DNA from: Elizabethkingia argenteiflava
Lineage (GTDB): Bacteria; Bacteroidota; Bacteroidia; Flavobacteriales; Weeksellaceae
Reading direction: 5' to 3'
NCBI RefSeq assembly: GCF_009904105.1
Contig: NZ_JAAABJ010000492.1
Coordinates: forward strand, 1-46,765
DNA length: 46,765 nucleotides
Shown here piece after piece: positions 1 to 7,800 of this stretch. The first letter of the stretch is position 1, and each line of letters starts with the position of its first letter. The notes below the pieces were generated by a model. That model was not told the origin of the DNA, did no database searches, and was given only the letters and a program-made list of their open reading frames with translations. The translations under genes were made by a program, and so were the position numbers.

Positions 1-130
1 TGATATTGAGTGCAACAAGTTCCAAATCAGAGAGTTTTGGAACTCTTATTTTCTTAGTAGTTTTGATATGACTGCAGATTTTTGTCAATTCTCTTAAAAT
101 AATTTCGTAATTTTGAATAAGATTGTTCAT
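1..130 (-). CDS. IS982-family transposase, N-terminal fragment (runs off the window)
   Basis: An open frame begins at the ATG on the minus strand at position 130 and runs without a stop for 43 codons to the left edge. The segment containing KIRVPKLSDLELVALNI matches the conserved N-terminal region of IS982-type transposases, in which a short helical region is followed by 'PKLSD-ELVALN-TAE'. The DDE catalytic core would lie outside the window. This is therefore one end of an insertion sequence, and its terminal repeat should fall somewhere in 131-230. The segment near 209-226, which reads AACCTGTTGTGCATTT on the minus strand, is a candidate that cannot be confirmed without the other end. Family membership rests on this short motif alone. 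Confidence 0.68.
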   Translation of the reverse strand, partial: MNNLIQNYEIILRELTKICSHIKTTKKIRVPKLSDLELVALNI

Positions 131-427
131 GTATTTAATTAATTGATATCCAATTAAATATACGGTTTTTCAATCAAATAAACAATCTTTTTCCAGTATA
201 TTCTCTAAATGCACAACAGGTTATTCTTTATAAACTTTTAAACTATTCAATCTTAAAGACAAAAATTGAGGTATTGAATCATAATTTTATATCTTGCCTT
301 ATAAATACTACAACACTTTTGCCTAAAGCGAACCTCTCATTTTTGATCTCCTTCGCTGGCTTGTTTTTCAAAAGCAATGATTTTTAGCACCTGAAAATTC
401 GAAAACTCAAAAAGACGTTTAAAGAAT
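131..427. other. Intergenic/IS-flanking stretch without a supported gene
   Basis: About 300 bases lie between the IS982-type transposase start and the terminator at 428-450. The left part should contain the upstream region and outer end of the insertion sequence. On the minus strand a 27-codon open stretch ends in a stop near 335; it has no recognisable start or family and was not called as a gene. No tRNA, CRISPR or other structured element was seen. Confidence 0.4.
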
Positions 428-450
428 AAACCCCACCAAAAGGCGAGGTT
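428..450 (-). terminator. Intrinsic terminator-like hairpin after the uvrA transcript
   Basis: On the minus strand AACCTCGCC and GGTGGGGTT form a 9-bp stem (two G:U pairs) around a TTTT loop, followed by a weak T-rich stretch. It lies 7 bases downstream of the stop of the broken small gene at 457-748, the right place to end a uvrA transcript. Confidence 0.6.
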
Positions 451-456
451 ATATTA

Positions 457-748
457 TTAATTCCTTTTAGCCCACTCCGGAATCTCCTTCATGCCTCTGG
501 TGGGACTAGCTTTATACTGTCTGGAACAGCGATGTTCTGGAAAATTAGACGTTAAAAGCGCTTCCAGTATAAACAAACCAGTTTCCTTAGTAGCAACTGG
601 CTTTGTTTCAGTCCAGCTACATATGCAACTATTTAGTTCATTCAGCGTTTTTTGAGAATATAGAAAGGTTGCTAAACGCGTTTTTACGATTTAACTTTAA
701 CGCAGCATGATACGCCAGATCCATTTGAATTCTTTTTTCTGTATTCAT
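457..748 (-). pseudogene. Small unknown gene downstream of uvrA, broken by a +1 frameshift
   Basis: The frame from the ATG at 748 reads MNTEKRIQMDLAYHAALKLN and then runs into a stop about 37 codons in. The adjacent frame continues as coding-like sequence (TRLATFLYSQKTLNELN... ending SPTRGMKEIPEWAKRN) to a stop at 457-459. Removing one base from the five-A run at 681-685 (T5 on the plus strand) joins the two into one protein of about 96 residues. The start is 10 bases after the uvrA stop, so the gene is probably cotranscribed with uvrA. I recognise no family. The shift may be a real mutation, a slippage site or a sequencing error. Confidence 0.5.
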
Positions 749-758
749 CAGGTTTTCT

Positions 759-3584
759 TTACAATTCTTTTTTCAAAAACTTAGCGGTCATGCTCTTTTT
801 GTTTTTAACGATTTGCTCGGGGGTTCCTTCCGCGATAATTTCCCCACCGTATTTTCCTCCTTCAGGCCCCATATCAATAATATGATCTGCGGATTTAATA
901 ATATCCATATTATGCTCAATAATAACAAAGGAATTTCCCAAATCTATTAAGCGTTCTATAGCATTGAGCAAGACTTTTACATCTTCAAAATGGAGTCCAG
1001 TCGTAGGTTCATCTAAAAGATATAAAGTGTTCCCGGTCTGTTTCTTAGCTAGCTCGGTAGCCAATTTTATACGCTGAGCTTCCCCACCAGAAAGTGTAGT
1101 TGACTGTTGACCTAAGCTAATATAACCTAAACCTACTTCTTGTAGGGTTTTTACCTTAGTGTATATTTTAGGCAACGGCTGAAAGAATTCCACCGCTTCA
1201 TTAATGGTCATTTCCAACACATCAGAAATAGATTTGCCTTTATAACGGACTTCCAGAGTTTCTCTATTAAATCTTTTTCCATGACAAGTTTCACAATGTA
1301 CATATACATCAGGAAGAAAATTCATCTCTATTAATTTCAAACCCGCGCCCTGACAGGTCTCGCAACGTCCTCCTTTTACGTTAAACGAAAACCTACCCGG
1401 TTTATAGCCTCTTATCTTAGATTCCAATAATTCAGCAAAAAGAGTGCGTATATCCGTAAAAACCCCTGTATAAGTGGCCGGATTAGAACGTGGTGTCCTA
1501 CCAATAGGAGTTTGATCTACATCTACAATCTTATCAATATGCTCTATCCCCTCTATACTCCGATAAGGTAAAGCTTCTTGTGCACTTCTATAGAAATGTC
1601 TGTTTAATATTGGATAGAGCGTTCCGCTAATCAATGAAGATTTTCCACTCCCCGAGATTCCAGTAACCACCACCAATTTGCCTAAAGGGATTTCTAAGTT
1701 TACATTTTTAAGATTATTTCCTCTTGCACCCTTCAATAGAATAGAATGTCCATTACCTTTTCTTCTTTCTGATAAAGTTTCTATTTTCCGCTTACCGGTA
1801 ATATAATCAGCAGTAAGGGTATTGGCTTTTAATAATTGGTCGGGCGTTCCCTGCCATAGGACCTCTCCTCCATACTTTCCTGCCTTAGGCCCTATATCCA
1901 AAATATGATCTGCTGCTAAGATCATATCCTTATCGTGCTCTACCACCAGTACGGAATTGCCTATATTTCTTAAATTTTTCAAAGAATGAATGAGACGTTC
2001 ATTATCTCTTTGGTGTAATCCTATAGAAGGTTCATCCAGTATATACAATACATTGACCAACTGTGAACCAATCTGTGTAGCCAGACGAATTCGCTGAGAT
2101 TCCCCCCCAGATAGGGTCCTGGTAGCGCGACTTAGACTTAAATAATCCAAACCTACGTCCAAGAGAAAACCTAGCCGATTTTGAATTTCCTTTAAAATTT
2201 CATGCGCTATGATTTTATTTTTTTCCGAAAAACTATCTTTCACATCCTCTAACCACTTTCGGAGCTCCGACAGAGGTAAACTGCTCACTTCATAAATATT
2301 TTTACCCCCTATTTTAAACTGCAAACTATCAGTATGAAGCCTGGCCCCTTGGCAGTCGGGGCAAGTTTCATCGGTTGTAAAATGTCTTTCTATTATGCTG
2401 GCTTCATAACTATCCTTATCTTCTATAATTTGTTCTAAAAAAGGAATAAGCCCCTCAAAATTGATTTTTATTTTTTTGCTGATACCAGCATGTGATAAAT
2501 CTTTGACAATCTCCGGATGCTTTCCCTTGTAGATAAAATTGAGAACCTCCTGAGGAATTTTGCTAAAGGGTGTGGACAAACCTAGGTGATAAAACTCTAG
2601 AATAGCTTTAATTTGACTCAACAGCCATTTATTATTTTTAAGATCTTCTAAAGGCAATAAACCACCTTGTAAGATAGATAGTTTAGGATTTTCTACAAAA
2701 AAATCAGGATTTATTTTCTTTATATTTCCCAAACCTTTGCATCTAGGGCAACTTCCTTTAGGAGAATTGAATGAAAAAGTATTAGGCTCAGGTAAGGGAA
2801 TAGAGGATCCGCTGAGGGGATCCATAAGATTTTTACTGTAATATCTGAAATTTTCTTCGCCAAATTTCTGAATCATTACAACGCCTTCTCCCAGTTTTAG
2901 AGCTGTAGACAGAGATTTCTGAATTCTAGATTCGGAAACACTCTCTCCTATAAGTAACCGATCAACAACGATTTCTATATCATGAGTTTTATAACGGTCG
3001 AGCTTTAAATCGGGATCTATATCCATAAGTTTTCCATCGACCCTCGCCTGCAAATAACCCTTTTTAGAATATTGAGCAAAAAGCTCTCGATAATGGCCTT
3101 TTCTAGCTCTTACCACTGGAGACAGAAGCAATATTTTTTGATCTTTATAGGTTTTTCGAATAGCTTCCAAAATCTGATCTTCGGTGTATCCAATCATTCT
3201 TTCTCCCGAGTTTGTAGAATAAGCATCTGATACTCTAGCGTAAAGAAGTCTCAAAAAATCATATAGTTCGGTAACCGTTCCAACTGTAGAGCGAGGATTT
3301 TTAGAAGTGGTCTTCTGCTCTATGGCAATCACAGGAGATAATCCTTCAATTTTATCCACATCTGGTCTTTCCAAACCACCTAAAAATTGTCGGGCATAGA
3401 CTGAAAAAGTCTCAATATACCGCCGTTGACCTTCAGCAAATATAGTATCAAAAGCCAAAGAAGATTTACCACTCCCCGATAAACCGGTAATCACAACCAA
3501 TTCATTACGAGGTATTTTAACATTAATGTCTTTTAAATTATGCTCCCGAGCACCATAAATTTCAATGAAATCGGTATTTTTCAT
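759..3584 (-). CDS. uvrA: Excinuclease ABC subunit A
   Basis: UvrA is the damage-recognition ATPase of nucleotide excision repair; as a dimer it loads UvrB at DNA lesions. The 941-residue length is normal. Two ABC ATPase modules are visible: Walker A GLSGSGKS at about 34-41 with signature LSGGESQR at about 491, and Walker A GISGSGKS at about 643-650 with signature LSGGEAQR at about 831. Zinc-binding CxxC pairs occur at about 279 (CPRC), 408 (CPDC), 741 (CETC) and 764 (CETC). The start is an ATG followed by a typical N-terminus. A short gene, now frameshifted, follows 10 bases after the stop, so the two probably form an operon. Bacteroidota often carry a second uvrA paralogue, but the full set of zinc modules here fits the canonical enzyme. 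Confidence 0.97.
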   Translation of the reverse strand: MKNTDFIEIYGAREHNLKDINVKIPRNELVVITGLSGSGKSSLAFDTIFAEGQRRYIETFSVYARQFLGGLERPDVDKIEGLSPVIAIEQKTTSKNPRSTVGTVTELYDFLRLLYARVSDAYSTNSGERMIGYTEDQILEAIRKTYKDQKILLLSPVVRARKGHYRELFAQYSKKGYLQARVDGKLMDIDPDLKLDRYKTHDIEIVVDRLLIGESVSESRIQKSLSTALKLGEGVVMIQKFGEENFRYYSKNLMDPLSGSSIPLPEPNTFSFNSPKGSCPRCKGLGNIKKINPDFFVENPKLSILQGGLLPLEDLKNNKWLLSQIKAILEFYHLGLSTPFSKIPQEVLNFIYKGKHPEIVKDLSHAGISKKIKINFEGLIPFLEQIIEDKDSYEASIIERHFTTDETCPDCQGARLHTDSLQFKIGGKNIYEVSSLPLSELRKWLEDVKDSFSEKNKIIAHEILKEIQNRLGFLLDVGLDYLSLSRATRTLSGGESQRIRLATQIGSQLVNVLYILDEPSIGLHQRDNERLIHSLKNLRNIGNSVLVVEHDKDMILAADHILDIGPKAGKYGGEVLWQGTPDQLLKANTLTADYITGKRKIETLSERRKGNGHSILLKGARGNNLKNVNLEIPLGKLVVVTGISGSGKSSLISGTLYPILNRHFYRSAQEALPYRSIEGIEHIDKIVDVDQTPIGRTPRSNPATYTGVFTDIRTLFAELLESKIRGYKPGRFSFNVKGGRCETCQGAGLKLIEMNFLPDVYVHCETCHGKRFNRETLEVRYKGKSISDVLEMTINEAVEFFQPLPKIYTKVKTLQEVGLGYISLGQQSTTLSGGEAQRIKLATELAKKQTGNTLYLLDEPTTGLHFEDVKVLLNAIERLIDLGNSFVIIEHNMDIIKSADHIIDMGPEGGKYGGEIIAEGTPEQIVKNKKSMTAKFLKKEL

Positions 3585-3913
3585 AAGATTACAAAGATAG
3601 TAATGATTTGGCTAATTTTTGGCTATAGTGATGTCTTTAGCAATATAGGGCTCCTCTATGCTTCAAAGAGCTTTTTTCATGGGTGGTTAAAAGTATTTTA
3701 GTAAGGAGGTCTTTGCTTATTCCGTGAATCAATTAATAAGTAAGTGACAGTTCACCTATTCATTATATAGCCTACCCTCTATAACAAATATAGAGGGTAG
3801 GTTGATCAAATAAGTAGAAACCTTTGTGAAGATCTATTATACAACCTGCTTTCAAATCAGAAGAATTCATGCCTTACACAAGTTTTACAGGCTTTGAAAA
3901 TGAGCTCTACTAT
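3585..3913. other. Intergenic region between nitroreductase and uvrA
   Basis: This 329-base spacer holds the uvrA upstream region and a perfect inverted repeat at 3771-3801. No reading frame with coding character was found on either strand. Confidence 0.5.
3771..3801. repeat. Perfect 13-bp inverted repeat with a 5-base loop
   Basis: CCTACCCTCTATA and TATAGAGGGTAGG are exact reverse complements separated by ACAAA. No T-run follows the stem on either strand, so it does not look like an ordinary intrinsic terminator. It lies downstream of the nitroreductase gene and about 190 bases upstream of uvrA, both read leftward. Confidence 0.7.
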
Positions 3914-4513
3914 TTATGATAAGCTTGTGATTATATTTTGTAAAGGCAAACGAGATTTAGAAGTAATATTAGGCTGATTAACATCTTCAACATCTCTATA
4001 ACCGATAGCAACAGCAAATACGGTTTTATATCCGCTCAATGAAAGTATACTGTCATATTCCTCATTTTGAATACCCTCCATTGGTGTGCTATCAATCCCC
4101 ATACTGGCACAAGCTGAAAGAAAAAAACCTAGAGATAGATATACTTGGTGCTTCATCCACGATTTGATGTGAGTCTCCCCTTTCGGTTTTAGGAATTCGT
4201 TATAATACCCCATCGCACTGGGTCTATTTTTTTGAAGGCGTTTTTCAAAATATTCCACATCATCAATTGCAGCAAATACCACCAAGTGGCTGGACTCTTT
4301 AACTCTTTGTTCGTTGAGATAAGAAACCTCTGCCAGCTGATGCTTGATTTTTTCATCCGAAATAAAAATAAACGTCCACGGCTGGCTATTAATAGAGGAA
4401 GCGCTTAAATGTAAAATTTCTTTTAGTTCTAAAATTTTTTTATCTGAAACTTTTTTATCGGTATTATACTTCTTAGTGGTATACCTGTTCTTCATAAGAT
4501 CTAAAAAATCCAT
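3914..4513 (-). CDS. NAD(P)H-dependent nitroreductase family protein (NfsB-like)
   Basis: This is an FMN-dependent oxidoreductase of the nitroreductase fold, a family that reduces nitroaromatics, quinones and flavins using NAD(P)H. At 199 residues it is slightly short for NfsB. The N-terminal basic motif RYTTKKY (10-16) and NSQPW (42-46) match the FMN-contacting segments of the family, and a C-terminal region with AVAIGYR and SRLP is typical. It is divergent from an HxlR-family regulator that starts about 95 bases away. That arrangement is known for redox- or quinone-responsive nitroreductases such as Bacillus subtilis HypR-HypO. The substrate cannot be inferred from sequence. Confidence 0.85.
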   Translation of the reverse strand: MDFLDLMKNRYTTKKYNTDKKVSDKKILELKEILHLSASSINSQPWTFIFISDEKIKHQLAEVSYLNEQRVKESSHLVVFAAIDDVEYFEKRLQKNRPSAMGYYNEFLKPKGETHIKSWMKHQVYLSLGFFLSACASMGIDSTPMEGIQNEEYDSILSLSGYKTVFAVAIGYRDVEDVNQPNITSKSRLPLQNIITSLS

Positions 4514-4608
4514 ATGCGTAAATTTTAAATTATACTATATTTTTTAATGTTGCTAAATTAAGTATAGTTATTTACCTTTACAATAACAGTTAAAAAAGAT
4601 AGTAACAG

Positions 4609-4956
4609 ATGTATAAGATAGGTGATAAATCATATCCATGCAGTACAAGTTTGACTATGAGATACATAGGCGGAAAATGGAAAGCAGTCATCCTCATTCA
4701 TTTAATAGAAAAAAAACGATATAGTGAATTGAGGAAAGAATGTTCACTCATCACCGAGCGGACATTGAGTTTACAATTAAAAGAAATGGAAGCCAACGGA
4801 CTGATTACCCGTACTGTACACACAAGCAAACCTCCTCTAAAGGTAGATTACGAATTAACAAAATTTGGAAAAACGCTTATCCCCCTCCTTAAAGATATTG
4901 CTCAATGGGGAAAGGATGCCGCTGAAACCCATGAGGAGATTGAGAAAATAAAGTGA
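4609..4956 (+). CDS. HxlR-family (DUF24) winged-helix transcriptional regulator
   Basis: The 115-residue protein is a compact HxlR-type winged helix. It shows MRYIGGKWKAVIL at 17-29, RYSELRKE in helix 2, ITERTLSLQLKEME as the recognition helix, LITR in the wing and the C-terminal LTKFGKTLIPLL segment. A single N-terminal cysteine (Cys11) precedes the first helix. In HypR and related DUF24 regulators a cysteine at this place senses disulfide or quinone stress. Its gene is divergent from the nitroreductase at 3914-4513, so it probably controls that gene and itself from the 95-base spacer. The redox-sensing role is inferred from family and context. Confidence 0.9.
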   Translation: MYKIGDKSYPCSTSLTMRYIGGKWKAVILIHLIEKKRYSELRKECSLITERTLSLQLKEMEANGLITRTVHTSKPPLKVDYELTKFGKTLIPLLKDIAQWGKDAAETHEEIEKIK

Positions 4957-5254
4957 TATTTTTAAACCGCAACCTGTGTTGCTTGATAAAATCAACATTG
5001 GGATTCTCCTCATGGGTATTCTGATCTTAAAGTTTTCATTTAATCATAAAAATATATTAATAAATGACAGGCTCCCATAGCCTATAAATGGGACATAACC
5101 GGCCTCCCTATTTTATAAGTTATTTTGCGACTTTACTTATTTTTGCTTTTATTTTATAAAATAAATTTCTAAAAAAATAATAAATTGTAACCTTTCTGCT
5201 CTTTGCAACGTATAAGTCTGTGGAGCCCTTTATTTCGGGGTGAGTATTTTTACT

Positions 5255-6121
5255 ATGAGACAACTTAAAATTACCAAGCAAGTAACCAACAGGGAAACTG
5301 CATCGTTAGACAAGTACCTTCAGGAAATTGGGAAGGTAGAACTTATTACCGCTGATGAAGAAGTGGATTTAGCCCAAAAAATTCGTGCTGGAGACAGAAT
5401 TGCTTTAGAAAAATTAATTAAAGCTAACTTGCGTTTCGTAGTATCGGTATCCAAACAATATCAAAATCAAGGTCTTTCTCTTCCTGATTTGATTAACGAA
5501 GGAAACCTAGGCCTCATGAAAGCTGCTAAGCGCTATGATGAAACCAGAGGATTTAAATTTATATCCTATGCGGTATGGTGGATTCGACAGTCCATCCTGC
5601 AAGCTTTGGCAGAACAATCTAGAATTGTACGTCTTCCATTGAATAAGATCGGTTCCATCAATAAAATTAACAAAGCTTACGCCCACTTAGAGCAGGAAAA
5701 TGAAAGACCTCCTTCTCCTGAAGAATTAGCCGAAGTGCTAGATATGAGCGAAGAGGACATCAAAGAGTCTATGAAAAACTCGGGAAGACACCTCTCTATG
5801 GATGCTCCTTTGGTAGAAGGTGAAGATTCTAACCTTTACGATGTCCTTCGCTCTGGAGAATCTCCATCTCCGGATAAAGACCTGATGCTGGAATCATTGC
5901 AAATTGAAATTGAAAGAGCTTTAAATACTTTGACACCACGAGAAGCTGATTTGGTAAGACTGTATTTCGGTTTGAACGGTAAACACCCTATGACGTTAGA
6001 AGAAATCGGTGAAACATTTGATTTAACTCGGGAGCGCGTGCGCCAAATTAAAGAAAAAGCGATTAAACGATTAAAACACAACAGCAGAAGTAAAATTCTT
6101 AAATCTTATTTAGGGAAATAA
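5255..6121 (+). CDS. rpoD: RNA polymerase primary sigma factor
   Basis: This is the housekeeping sigma factor (SigA/RpoD), giving core RNA polymerase its promoter specificity. The ATG at 5255 gives MRQLKITKQ, the usual Bacteroidota N-terminus; an in-frame GTG at 5240 is less likely. The 288 residues lack region 1.1 and the large non-conserved insertion of E. coli RpoD, which is normal for this phylum. Region 1.2 is at about 15-45 and region 2 at about 55-125, with [25 protein letters not shown] and other core-binding and -10 recognition motifs. The region 4.2 helix-turn-helix ([19 protein letters not shown]) is near the C-terminus. It precedes rpe on the same strand, with a terminator between them. 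Confidence 0.97.
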   Translation: MRQLKITKQVTNRETASLDKYLQEIGKVELITADEEVDLAQKIRAGDRIALEKLIKANLRFVVSVSKQYQNQGLSLPDLINEGNLGLMKAAKRYDETRGFKFISYAVWWIRQSILQALAEQSRIVRLPLNKIGSINKINKAYAHLEQENERPPSPEELAEVLDMSEEDIKESMKNSGRHLSMDAPLVEGEDSNLYDVLRSGESPSPDKDLMLESLQIEIERALNTLTPREADLVRLYFGLNGKHPMTLEEIGETFDLTRERVRQIKEKAIKRLKHNSRSKILKSYLGK

Positions 6122-6166
6122 CTCTACTCTCTCGGAAATGATAATATTCTGAATATTTAATAATAT

Positions 6167-6202
6167 AGGACAAAGCTTTAAAAAAACTTTGTCCTCTTTT
6201 TT
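6167..6202 (+). terminator. Intrinsic terminator after rpoD
   Basis: AGGACAAAG (6167-6175) pairs with CTTTGTCCT (6187-6195) over an A-rich loop and is followed by CTTTTTTG. It separates rpoD from rpe. Confidence 0.85.
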
Positions 6203-6223
6203 GTTAAAAATTAAAATCTAAAA

Positions 6224-6874
6224 ATGAAAAATAAACTCATCGCTCCTTCTATACTTTCAGCAGACTTCGGAAATCTACAAAAAGACATTGAAATGATTAA
6301 TAAAAGTCCCGCCGATTGGTTTCATGTGGATGTTATGGATGGCCGCTTTGTACCAAATATCTCTTTTGGTTTCCCAGTGATGAAAACCATCAAGCAATAC
6401 GCCACAAAATTTATCGACGTTCATTTAATGATTGTAGAGCCTGAAAAATATGTGAAAGATTTTGTAAAGGAAGGTGCAGATTTAATCTCAATTCATTACG
6501 AAGCATGCACGCATTTACATAGAAATATTCATCAAATCAAAGATCTGGGTGTAAAAGCTGGTGTAGTACTCAATCCCTCTACTCCTGTCTCTGTCTTGGA
6601 AGATACTATAATGGATATAGATTTGGTACTTCTTATGAGTGTAAATCCAGGATTTGGTGGTCAGAAATTCATTGAGCATACTTATAAAAAGATACATCAA
6701 ACCAAGGCATTGATTCAACAGTATGAAACCAATACTTTGATACAGGTTGACGGTGGGGTAAATCAACATAATGCAGCTTTACTATTCAAATCGGGAGCGG
6801 ATGTTTTAGTGGCTGGAAATGCCATCTTCTCTTCTCCGAACCCTACTGCTACGATTGAAATGTTAAAAAAATAA
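6224..6874 (+). CDS. rpe: Ribulose-phosphate 3-epimerase
   Basis: Rpe interconverts ribulose 5-phosphate and xylulose 5-phosphate in the non-oxidative pentose phosphate pathway. The 216-residue TIM barrel begins with the family hallmark IAPSILSADFGNL. Metal and catalytic residues are in place: His34 and Asp36 in HVDVMDG, His67 in VHLM, and Asp176 in VDGGV. The phosphate-binding loop NPGFGGQ (141-147) and the C-terminal GADVLVAGNAIF are also present. The gene stands alone between two terminators and is convergent with ndk. Confidence 0.97.
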   Translation: MKNKLIAPSILSADFGNLQKDIEMINKSPADWFHVDVMDGRFVPNISFGFPVMKTIKQYATKFIDVHLMIVEPEKYVKDFVKEGADLISIHYEACTHLHRNIHQIKDLGVKAGVVLNPSTPVSVLEDTIMDIDLVLLMSVNPGFGGQKFIEHTYKKIHQTKALIQQYETNTLIQVDGGVNQHNAALLFKSGADVLVAGNAIFSSPNPTATIEMLKK

Positions 6875-6893
6875 TAAAGCCCTAAGCTAAATA

Positions 6894-6926
6894 AAAAAAG
6901 CGACCTTTAAAAGGTCGCTTTTTTTA
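6894..6926. terminator. Bidirectional terminator between rpe and ndk
   Basis: GCGACCTTT and AAAGGTCGC form a perfect stem at 6900-6918, with an A-run before it and a T-run after it. It can serve both convergent genes. Confidence 0.92.
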
Positions 6927-6940
6927 TTTATAATGAAATT

Positions 6941-7360
6941 TTAAAATATCTCTCTGCCAGCAAAGTGAAAAGAAGCTTCAATTAATGCATTTTCGTCAGA
7001 ATCAGAACCATGAACTGCATTTTCACCTATGGATCTTGCATACATTTTTCTAATCGTTCCTTCAGCGGCTTCAGCAGGATTGGTAGCACCAATAAGCTTT
7101 CTAAAATCTTCAACAGCATTCTCCTTCTCAAGAATAGCTGCAACAATAGGCCCCGATGACATAAAGTCTACCAACTCTCCGTAAAAAGGTCTTTCCGCAT
7201 GTACTTCGTAGAATTTCTTTGCATCGGCAAGGCTTAATTGGGTAAGTTTCATCGCCTTAATTTTAAATCCCGCTTCTGTAATTTTTCCTAAAATCGCACC
7301 GATATAACCATCTGCCACAGCATCTGGTTTAATCATAGTAAAGGTAATTTGTCCTGACAT
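6941..7360 (-). CDS. ndk: Nucleoside diphosphate kinase
   Basis: Ndk transfers the gamma phosphate between nucleoside triphosphates and diphosphates through a phosphohistidine. The 139-residue protein begins with the usual [10 protein letters not shown] motif. The active site is HGSDSDENA with the catalytic His117. Length and motifs are normal. A perfect Bacteroidota -7 element, TATTTTTG, lies about 25-30 bases upstream at 7384-7391. Confidence 0.97.
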   Translation of the reverse strand: MSGQITFTMIKPDAVADGYIGAILGKITEAGFKIKAMKLTQLSLADAKKFYEVHAERPFYGELVDFMSSGPIVAAILEKENAVEDFRKLIGATNPAEAAEGTIRKMYARSIGENAVHGSDSDENALIEASFHFAGREIF

Positions 7361-7383
7361 TGTTATGTATTAAATTTGCCTTG

Positions 7384-7391
7384 CAAAAATA
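7384..7391 (-). promoter_or_regulatory. Putative ndk promoter -7 element
   Basis: The minus strand reads TATTTTTG, an exact match to the Bacteroidota consensus TAnnTTTG, just upstream of ndk. No clear TTG was seen at the expected -33 distance, so this is a partial promoter call. Confidence 0.45.
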
Positions 7392-7775
7392 CGAAAATCA
7401 TTTTGCTTTCGGATGAGATTCGGGCAAAATTATAATCAAGAACTTATTGAGTATGATTTTAAATCTGAAAAACTAGGATAAGGTTTTCACGAAGATAGGT
7501 TTTTATATTAAATAGTGCCTGTCTTTTAATCTTACTTACATCTTCTTTCTATTCATGTAGAAAATTTTAAAACATCAATCTCTAAAGGCTTCCTCATAAA
7601 GGGGGGGGGAATATTGCATATTTTAAGCATCATTCCTTTGATTATAATACTACTGAATGACAAGTATTTAACGTTGGAAATCCTTAGCCTATCGCTATTT
7701 TCTCTTATTGGCATAGATATTGATTATCTATAACAGATTCTCATGTTAATTGAGTTTTCATGGTTATTAAGTTTT
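7392..7775. other. Long intergenic stretch with a 9-G tract
   Basis: No gene is supported in this 384-base spacer. It contains a run of nine G at 7601-7609, unusual in a low-GC genome. A 53-codon minus-strand frame at 7553-7714 crosses the tract, but it has no recognisable family and could be chance. Confidence 0.45.
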
Positions 7776-7800
7776 ACCCTGACAATAGTCAGGGTTTTTT
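7776..7800. terminator. Perfect 8-bp hairpin with a plus-strand T-run next to the transporter stop
   Basis: ACCCTGAC (7776-7783) and GTCAGGGT (7788-7795) flank an AATA loop, and the plus strand continues with TTTTTT. The T-run fits plus-strand termination, but no plus-strand gene lies upstream. Its place directly after the stop of the leftward transporter gene suggests it ends that operon. Confidence 0.65.

Noticed and set aside
5138-5145. TATTTTTG as rpoD promoter
   Set aside because: It matches the -7 consensus but lies 110 bases from the start with no TTG at -33; T-rich sequence makes such matches common.
7553-7714. 53-codon minus-strand frame crossing the G9 tract
   Set aside because: No family, no conserved motif, no start signal; this length is expected by chance in AT-rich spacer.
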